DNA from: an uncultured Porphyromonadaceae bacterium
GTDB lineage: Bacteria; Bacteroidota; Bacteroidia; Bacteroidales; Muribaculaceae
DNA length: 64,000 nucleotides
Assembly (NCBI GenBank): GCA_947174995.1
Contig: CAMWLC010000005.1
Coordinates: forward strand, 1-64,000
Direction of reading: 5' to 3'
The notes beneath the pieces were generated by a model, which had not been told where the DNA came from, ran no database searches, and was given only the letters and a program-made list of their open reading frames with translations. Shown one piece after another: positions 59,612 to 64,000 of this stretch. A program made the position numbers and the translations under genes. Position 1 is the first letter of the stretch. Each line of letters starts with the position of its first letter.

Positions 59612-60028
59612 TGCTGAAAAGTGATTTTGTTGCCCTTAGTGGCTCAGTTGGGGCGGTGGTGATTCGTTAGTTCTGGAGACACAATAAAAAAGAGTGAGCC
59701 ACCTTAGCGTTTAATCTCACTAACGCGCTCACCACAAGCGAAGAAATAAGATGTTACGATTACGGCAGCTCACCCAGTCTGCCGTATATATCATTGTTGA
59801 TGTATATGCGCGACTGAGGGAACAGCGTCTTTCGCTTCATCTCTGATTTCTTACTATACGAGGTGGTGATTCGTTAGTCAGAGAAAGCTAAAACACTTTC
59901 CATTATGTCTGTCAAAGCCTTTTACGGCAATAACGATGCAAATTTACGAAAAAATTCTAAGATTCCCAGTATAACATCCTGATAATTTGTAGAAATATGA
60001 TTACCTTTGCAGGTTAAAATCCCCGATA
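59612..60028. other. 417-bp gene-free spacer with repeated motifs
   Basis: The 17-bp sequence GGTGGTGATTCGTTAGT occurs at 59655-59671 and again at 59862-59878. The first copy can also pair with ACTAACGCGCTCACCAC further on (around 59732), forming an imperfect stem. A -7-like TACCTTTG (60002-60009) precedes the next gene. The spacer may hold a structured leader or a small RNA; no ORF was credible. Confidence 0.45.
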
Positions 60029-60910
60029 ATGCCTATAACTCTTGATACATATCCCCATCCTCAACTTCGCTACACGGTGAGATTGCGATATATCTGCCCC
60101 ATTTATGGTGAGCTGATAACTGATTATATCTTTATGAGCAAAGATGAACATGATGAGGAAACATCTTATCGACGGATTTTGGAGGACAAGAAGCGGGAGA
60201 TAAATACTTTGGTGTATGATGGTGATGAGAAAATAGCGGAATGGGAAACCATTGCAGAAATTGAGAACACCTTCTATGAGAGTGAAATTCTTTCCGATGC
60301 TGTTCTGTCTCTTCTTAAAGATGGGAAGGTATCTTTTATAGATGAGTGTGCTACCGAGGAGGACATAAGATTGGCATTATATTACCTTTACTCAATCTGC
60401 GACCAGTATAGTAAAGCAAGAGTTAAGAAGGAATTTAAGCGTCTGCCTTTCGCTCCGTTAAAGAATATAGTTGATAGAATCCTCTCGATATGTAATACTT
60501 CAACGAGAACGAAAAGTCAGAAGAATGGTAGAATTGAAACCGCATGGAGTAAGAAAGACCAGGAACTATCTCGACTGCTCTCGGAACAGTCAAAAGAGGC
60601 AGTTGATATGTTTCGTAAGGATTTAATCAAGCTAAATGAAAAATGGGGAATCCGTGCCGAGGAAGACAATTATAGAAGAGCCGTAATCATTGCTAAGTTT
60701 TTATGTGATTATCCTGCTACCAAAGGGCTTAATGTGGGCTTTTCTGAGGGGATGAGAATCCTATGTAATTATTTTCGCGTGCCACAAACCACTTATAAGA
60801 GAAGGGTGCTGATGCCGTCTCCCGAAGTTCTTGAAACATTATCAAAGCCTCAACGTGCATTCCAAGAGCAAATTATAGAGCCGTGGAAGAACTTCATCAG
60901 TAAATTCTGA
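60029..60910 (+). CDS. Unknown 293-aa protein of the element
   Basis: A soluble, charged protein. The N-terminal half contains RYTVRLRYICPIYGELITDY and an acidic helix region (SKDEHDEETSYRRILEDKKR). The C-terminal half is helical and basic (MFRKDLIKLNEKWGIRAEED, LSKPQRAFQEQIIEPWKNFI). Small proteins of this kind are common in Bacteroidetes conjugative or mobilisable elements, but the family was not identified. A terminator follows at 60949. Confidence 0.6.
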   Translation: MPITLDTYPHPQLRYTVRLRYICPIYGELITDYIFMSKDEHDEETSYRRILEDKKREINTLVYDGDEKIAEWETIAEIENTFYESEILSDAVLSLLKDGKVSFIDECATEEDIRLALYYLYSICDQYSKARVKKEFKRLPFAPLKNIVDRILSICNTSTRTKSQKNGRIETAWSKKDQELSRLLSEQSKEAVDMFRKDLIKLNEKWGIRAEEDNYRRAVIIAKFLCDYPATKGLNVGFSEGMRILCNYFRVPQTTYKRRVLMPSPEVLETLSKPQRAFQEQIIEPWKNFISKF

Positions 60911-60948
60911 CCCCGTTCCCGAATCGTTCCAAAAATATAAGTTATAAA

Positions 60949-60984
60949 AGGCTGATATAGTGTCAACTATGTCGGCCTGTTTTT
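60949..60984 (+). terminator. Terminator after the 293-aa gene
   Basis: AGGCTGATATAG / CTATGTCGGCCT stem with a few G-U or mismatched positions, followed by a run of T. Confidence 0.7.
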
Positions 60985-61017
60985 TATTGACACCCGATAA
61001 ATCGGGGTTGGTGGTGC

Positions 61018-61025
61018 TAACTTTG
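61018..61025 (+). promoter_or_regulatory. -7 box of the 170-aa gene
   Basis: TAACTTTG (followed by C), 58 bases before the ATG at 61084. Confidence 0.6.
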
Positions 61026-61083
61026 CGGTGTCAAATCGCTAAGGATAATCCGAAAGCGAGGATTGACACAATGCTATATACAA

Positions 61084-61596
61084 ATGACACAGACCAAATC
61101 CAACATCTCCGAAATCTCCAAGTTCTTCATCAATGAAGAATCTCAAACCGACCTCGCAGACTTCCTCACTTTCACTGCGGATGAGATAGAGGATGCAGTA
61201 TGCCCGCTTAAGGACATCGACCTCGACGATTTCGATAATCTTGATGATGAGGAAAGAGATTATGCAATCAACGGTTTATGGTTTGCTGCTAATATCACTG
61301 CCGATGAGGTTTGTCGACTCTTAGATGAATGTGAGAGAGTTGTGGCTGATTATCGCAGGCTCTCCTCAGCTCTTCGCAGATGGAAGCATGGAGACCCTAA
61401 TCCACTCATCGACTCAAATCTCGTGTCCTCATTTCACTGGCTTCAAAGAAAGAGCAAAGAATGTATCATCTACGAATTGCAGCATGAGAATGTAAACGTT
61501 CTTTCCAATTATATGATTGAGGATTTATCCCCTTATTTCGGTGAAGCATACTTTACCGAGGATGCTCTCGACTATATCAACGAAACTATTCATTGA
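61084..61596 (+). CDS. Unknown acidic 170-aa protein
   Basis: From ATG 61084 (MTQTKSNISEISKFFINEES). It has an acidic middle (KDIDLDDFDNLDDEERDYAI) and a helical remainder including YRRLSSALRRWKHGD. No signal peptide. Its stop overlaps the 3' end of the convergent XRE gene by 7 bp. An acidic partner opposite a DNA-binding protein could be an antitoxin or an anti-defence protein, but nothing shows this. Confidence 0.55.
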   Translation: MTQTKSNISEISKFFINEESQTDLADFLTFTADEIEDAVCPLKDIDLDDFDNLDDEERDYAINGLWFAANITADEVCRLLDECERVVADYRRLSSALRRWKHGDPNPLIDSNLVSSFHWLQRKSKECIIYELQHENVNVLSNYMIEDLSPYFGEAYFTEDALDYINETIH

Positions 61597-61892
61597 TTTA
61601 TCCAATCCTTCAATTCCGACTTACTATGAAACAGATAAGTTTTCCCTTCCTCAACTACCATAGCCGTAAAATCCGAGGTCAGCTGTTCATACGCCCCCCC
61701 ACCAGTTAGCAACTCGGCTACTCCAACTTCAAGGGCATTGGCGATATTCTCCAAGGTAGAGAGTTGAGGATTGCCACCGAGGGCACGACTTAGGCTTTCG
61801 GGTTTTATCCCCATGGTCTCAGCCAGTTGTTTGAGCGTCAGCCCACGCTCTGAGCAGAGTTCTTTGACTCGGATTGAAAGTGTCTTATCCAT
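61590..61892 (-). CDS. XRE-family transcriptional regulator
   Basis: The 100-residue protein has a clear HTH_3 domain: VKELCSERGLTLKQLAETMG, IKPESLSRALGGNPQLSTLE and NIANALEVGVAELLTGGG, the usual five-helix XRE core with the -GGG- end. The C-terminus (TAMVVEEGKTYLFHSKSELK) may form a dimer interface. It is divergent from the small gene at 62044; paired operator candidates lie between them. Confidence 0.85.
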   Translation of the reverse strand: MDKTLSIRVKELCSERGLTLKQLAETMGIKPESLSRALGGNPQLSTLENIANALEVGVAELLTGGGAYEQLTSDFTAMVVEEGKTYLFHSKSELKDWINQ

Positions 61893-61911
61893 ATTTGTTG
61901 AGATTACACTG

Positions 61912-61919
61912 CAAAGGTA
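61912..61919 (-). promoter_or_regulatory. Promoter of the XRE gene
   Basis: Minus-strand TACCTTTG with TTG about 20 bases upstream, the standard Bacteroidetes spacing. It overlaps the operator region shared with the divergent gene. Confidence 0.7.
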
Positions 61920-61957
61920 GTGAAATTAACTCATACTATCAATTTTGTAGGTGGAAT

Positions 61958-62011
61958 TAACTTTAGTTAGCTGTAATAATTTGGATTCTCATAACTTTAG
62001 TTGTAATTTTG
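61958..62011. promoter_or_regulatory. Divergent control region with two operator-like palindromes and a rightward promoter
   Basis: TAACTTTAGTTA (61958-61969) is a perfect dyad (TAACT/AGTTA) and TAACTTTAGTTG (61992-62003) repeats it 34 bases on, about three helical turns. The second copy fills the spacer of a rightward promoter (TTG at 61981-61983, 20 bases, then TAATTTTG at 62004-62011). The XRE product is the obvious candidate binder, so repression of the small gene and recombinase run is predicted. Confidence 0.65.
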
Positions 62012-62043
62012 TAGCGTAATTATTAACCCATAATATCAATAGT

Positions 62044-62352
62044 ATGGCTGAATATATCCTTTCAATCCTCCGCTCTCAACTGATGGTAATGTGGAGCTGG
62101 GGTTTCAACTCTCCGACTCGCCTTTCCGACAATCGAGGCCTCGCCTTCAAAGTGCAGGGCTTTAAGTACAAAGGATGGGTTGAGGTTGTTTATGATAAAA
62201 GTCTCGATACATTCAGCGTCATTCTCAAGAAAACTGGCAAGACTGTTGAAGATGTGTATTTCGATGAATAGGTGAATGTAATTGACTCGCTCGTAGAGCG
62301 CACCGAAGACTACGAGAAGAGAGTTAATGACGAGTATGGTTTCATTGCCTAA
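62044..62352 (+). pseudogene. Small conserved element protein interrupted by an in-frame stop
   Basis: The first part (MAEYILSILRSQLMVMWSWG, then YKGWVEVVYDKSLDTFSVIL) ends at TAG (62269-62271) after VEDVYFDE. The same frame continues without another stop as VNVIDSLVERTEDYEKRVND and ends at TAA 62350. In related Bacteroidales proteins of about 100 residues the motif D-V-Y-x-D--V--ID-LVE is continuous (recalled, not searched), so the TAG most likely truncates this gene or is a read-through site. It precedes the serine recombinase by 11 bp. Confidence 0.6.
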
Positions 62353-62363
62353 TATGCACAAAT

Positions 62364-63011
62364 ATGGAAAAGACCAAGACTATTATCTATGCTCGTGTTT
62401 CCACAAGTAGTCAAGATTATGACCGCCAGCTTCACGACCTCCGCGAGTATGCCTCCCGCCAAGGCTATGAGGTGGTAAAGGTGTTCAGCGAGAAGATTAG
62501 TGGAGCAAAGAAGGTAGAAGAACGTCAAGCCATGAGTGAACTACTGGATTACACCAGTAAGCATAAGATTGACAAAATCCTAATCTATGAGTGTAGCCGT
62601 CTCTCTCGTCGAGCTGTTGACTTCCTCCAACTGGTAGAGACTTTCACTGAGCAGGGCATTTCACTCTATATCTTACAGAACGGACTTGAAACGATGCTCC
62701 CCGATGGAAAGGTGAATCCCATAGCTACCCTCGTCCTCGGCATATTAGCTCAATTCAACTCCATGGAGAGAGGTCTTATCCGAAGCCGTATGGAAAGCGG
62801 ATATCGAAATTACCGAGCTAACGGAGGGAAAGTAGGTAGAAAGGACGGTTACAACAAACCGCTCGAAGCCTACAAAGAGGAGTATGCCGAGGAGTTACGA
62901 CTCTTAAAACGAGGCTACAGCCTTAGAAACATTTCAAAAATCACTGGCACCAGCGTGACTACAATCCGAAAGGTAGCCGATTTAATCAACAAAGAAAAGA
63001 AAGCTGTATGA
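62364..63011 (+). CDS. Serine recombinase (resolvase/invertase type)
   Basis: The 215-residue protein starts IIYARVSTSSQDYDRQLHDL with the catalytic Ser in ARVSTSSQ. Arg-rich active-site helices follow (KILIYECSRLSRRAVDFLQL, FNSMERGLIRSRMESGYRNY). A C-terminal HTH is present (LKRGYSLRNISKITGTSVTT). Small serine recombinases invert or resolve DNA segments, so this gene may control an invertible locus or help transfer. Its stop overlaps the start of the tyrosine integrase (ATGA). Confidence 0.92.
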   Translation: MEKTKTIIYARVSTSSQDYDRQLHDLREYASRQGYEVVKVFSEKISGAKKVEERQAMSELLDYTSKHKIDKILIYECSRLSRRAVDFLQLVETFTEQGISLYILQNGLETMLPDGKVNPIATLVLGILAQFNSMERGLIRSRMESGYRNYRANGGKVGRKDGYNKPLEAYKEEYAEELRLLKRGYSLRNISKITGTSVTTIRKVADLINKEKKAV

Positions 63012-64000
63012 AGATACGTTTTAACTTGCAATATCCAAATCGCGAAAAGTCATTAATAATGGCGATAATTCGTGATAAAGGGCAGCAGACTAAAAAATCC
63101 ATAGGAGTCTCTATCCCGACCCATCTATGGGATAAGTCAAAGCAACGATGCAATGAGGAAGGAGGTTCTACAGTCCGCGAAAAACGCGAATTGCACAAAA
63201 TCAACAAGCAACTCGATGAGATAGAAAAACGATGTTCCCAAGTAGGTAACTTTTGTCTATTTGGCTCAATAAAAATGTCAGACATAGACTTTACCCCTGC
63301 TTTCGACAATGCTGTAAAATCAGCTAAAAGAAAGGTGGATGAGGTGGAAGCCAAGTCTCAGCGCACCCCTACGCAGTTCTTTCAAGAGTACATTGAAAGA
63401 ATACCTACGATGATATGTAAGGGTACAAAGCGAAATATCAGCGTTAAGACGCAGGGACATCATAGAGTAATTCTTAAACGGCTTGAGACTTTTATGAGAG
63501 ATACTCGTACACCTGATAGTTTCGAGATGTTCAATGAGAAATTTAATGACCGCTTCACTAACTGGGCATATCATATAGCTCGCCCTGGTCGTGGTTATAG
63601 CCTCAACTCGGTGTGTGCTACTTTTTCAATATTGAAATTGTGGTTAAATGCAGCAACAAAAGAAGGATTGCTTACAACGACTTGTTATAAAGACCTACCA
63701 ACCAAGGAAGAAACGGAGAAGAAAATTTCCCTTACAGAAGATGAGATAACGGCTCTATATAATCTTGACATTTCTCAGTTGATGGAAGATGGTCTTATTG
63801 ACTCGAAATCAACAATGGAAGTATCGCGTGATTTGTTCATAATTGGCTGTTGGACTGGGCTGAGACGTGCGGACTTGAATCGTATTAACGAGGCAATATT
63901 TGACTTTCCAAAGAACATTCTCACCATCCAAACCCAAAAAACAAAAGCGATGGTTACAATTCCCCTCCATCCTTATGTGAAGGCATTATATGCAAAATAC
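63008..64000 (+). CDS. int: Tyrosine recombinase/integrase of the second element, 3' end outside window
   Basis: From ATG 63008 (MKIRFNLQYPNREKSLIMAI) an Arm-DNA-binding N-terminal region is followed by a SAM-like core-binding domain and the start of the catalytic domain (FIIGCWTGLRRADLNRINEA, with the first catalytic Arg). The His, second Arg and nucleophile Tyr lie outside the window. It is coupled to the serine recombinase by an ATGA overlap. It is the likely enzyme for insertion at the guaA 3' end inferred from 53376-53390. Confidence 0.88.
   Translation, partial: MKIRFNLQYPNREKSLIMAIIRDKGQQTKKSIGVSIPTHLWDKSKQRCNEEGGSTVREKRELHKINKQLDEIEKRCSQVGNFCLFGSIKMSDIDFTPAFDNAVKSAKRKVDEVEAKSQRTPTQFFQEYIERIPTMICKGTKRNISVKTQGHHRVILKRLETFMRDTRTPDSFEMFNEKFNDRFTNWAYHIARPGRGYSLNSVCATFSILKLWLNAATKEGLLTTTCYKDLPTKEETEKKISLTEDEITALYNLDISQLMEDGLIDSKSTMEVSRDLFIIGCWTGLRRADLNRINEAIFDFPKNILTIQTQKTKAMVTIPLHPYVKALYAKY

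Overview
The window is a Bacteroidales chromosome segment, most likely from a gut Muribaculaceae/Bacteroides relative; the family-level placement is inference. The evidence is the gene families (fimbrillin locus, DUF4293, DUF1599, FadL/OmpP1, a ~286-residue primary sigma factor, DUF3853) and repeated TAnnTTTG -7 promoter boxes just upstream of starts, with little Shine-Dalgarno signal. A chromosomal core of about 40 kb lies between two unrelated mobile elements.

1-13.4 kb: the lysogeny/early end of a temperate phage or phage-like integrative element. A leftward operon (9164 down past base 1) carries small unknown proteins, a Cro-like and a LuxR-type regulator, DUF3853, an SbcC/RecF-like ATPase, a RecT annealase, a metallo-beta-lactamase-fold hydrolase and a replication-type winged-helix protein. 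A rightward arm carries a CI-like repressor, a TPR-like protein, a two-gene cassette flanked by short direct repeats (beta-rich protein plus 2-TM protein), a small regulator and a tyrosine integrase. The two arms are separated by what look like face-to-face overlapping promoters.

13.4-53.3 kb: chromosomal core. It contains a possible small RNA (13.54-13.65), a ribbon-helix-helix/ADP-ribosylglycohydrolase fusion, a fimbrial locus (DUF3575, DUF5119 lipoprotein, fimbrillin), dnaA with an mlaD/amidase/exonuclease cluster, a FadL-type porin, a Trp/Gly-repeat secreted protein, trmN6-yraN-nadC, rlmH, an SPFH protein convergent with a DUF1599-DoxX pair, a putrescine operon (agmatine deiminase, N-carbamoylputrescine amidase) running into an alpha/beta hydrolase and a membrane-anchored MurF-like ligase, an ion channel, a urea transporter plus MFS protein, rpoD, a glycosyltransferase, flavodoxin/thioredoxin, an SstT-like symporter and an LTA-synthase-like sulfatase. 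Two 195-bp copies of a MITE-like element with terminal inverted repeats lie in opposite orientation around trmN6-yraN-nadC.

53.4-64 kb: a second integrative element. Its left edge appears to be a 15-bp remnant of the 3' end of guaA (codons Ile-Glu-Trp-Glu-stop) followed by a guaA-type terminator, which implies that intact guaA lies beyond the right edge. Cargo: a leftward set with a NADAR-domain protein and two unknown proteins, two tandem zinc-ribbon/TM/WG-repeat proteins and a lipoprotein; then a DUF of unknown role, an XRE regulator with paired operators, a small gene broken by an in-frame stop, a serine recombinase and a tyrosine integrase cut by the window edge.

No tRNA, rRNA or CRISPR array was seen. 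Gene starts were chosen from ATG position, -7 boxes and family N-termini; nothing was searched against a database.
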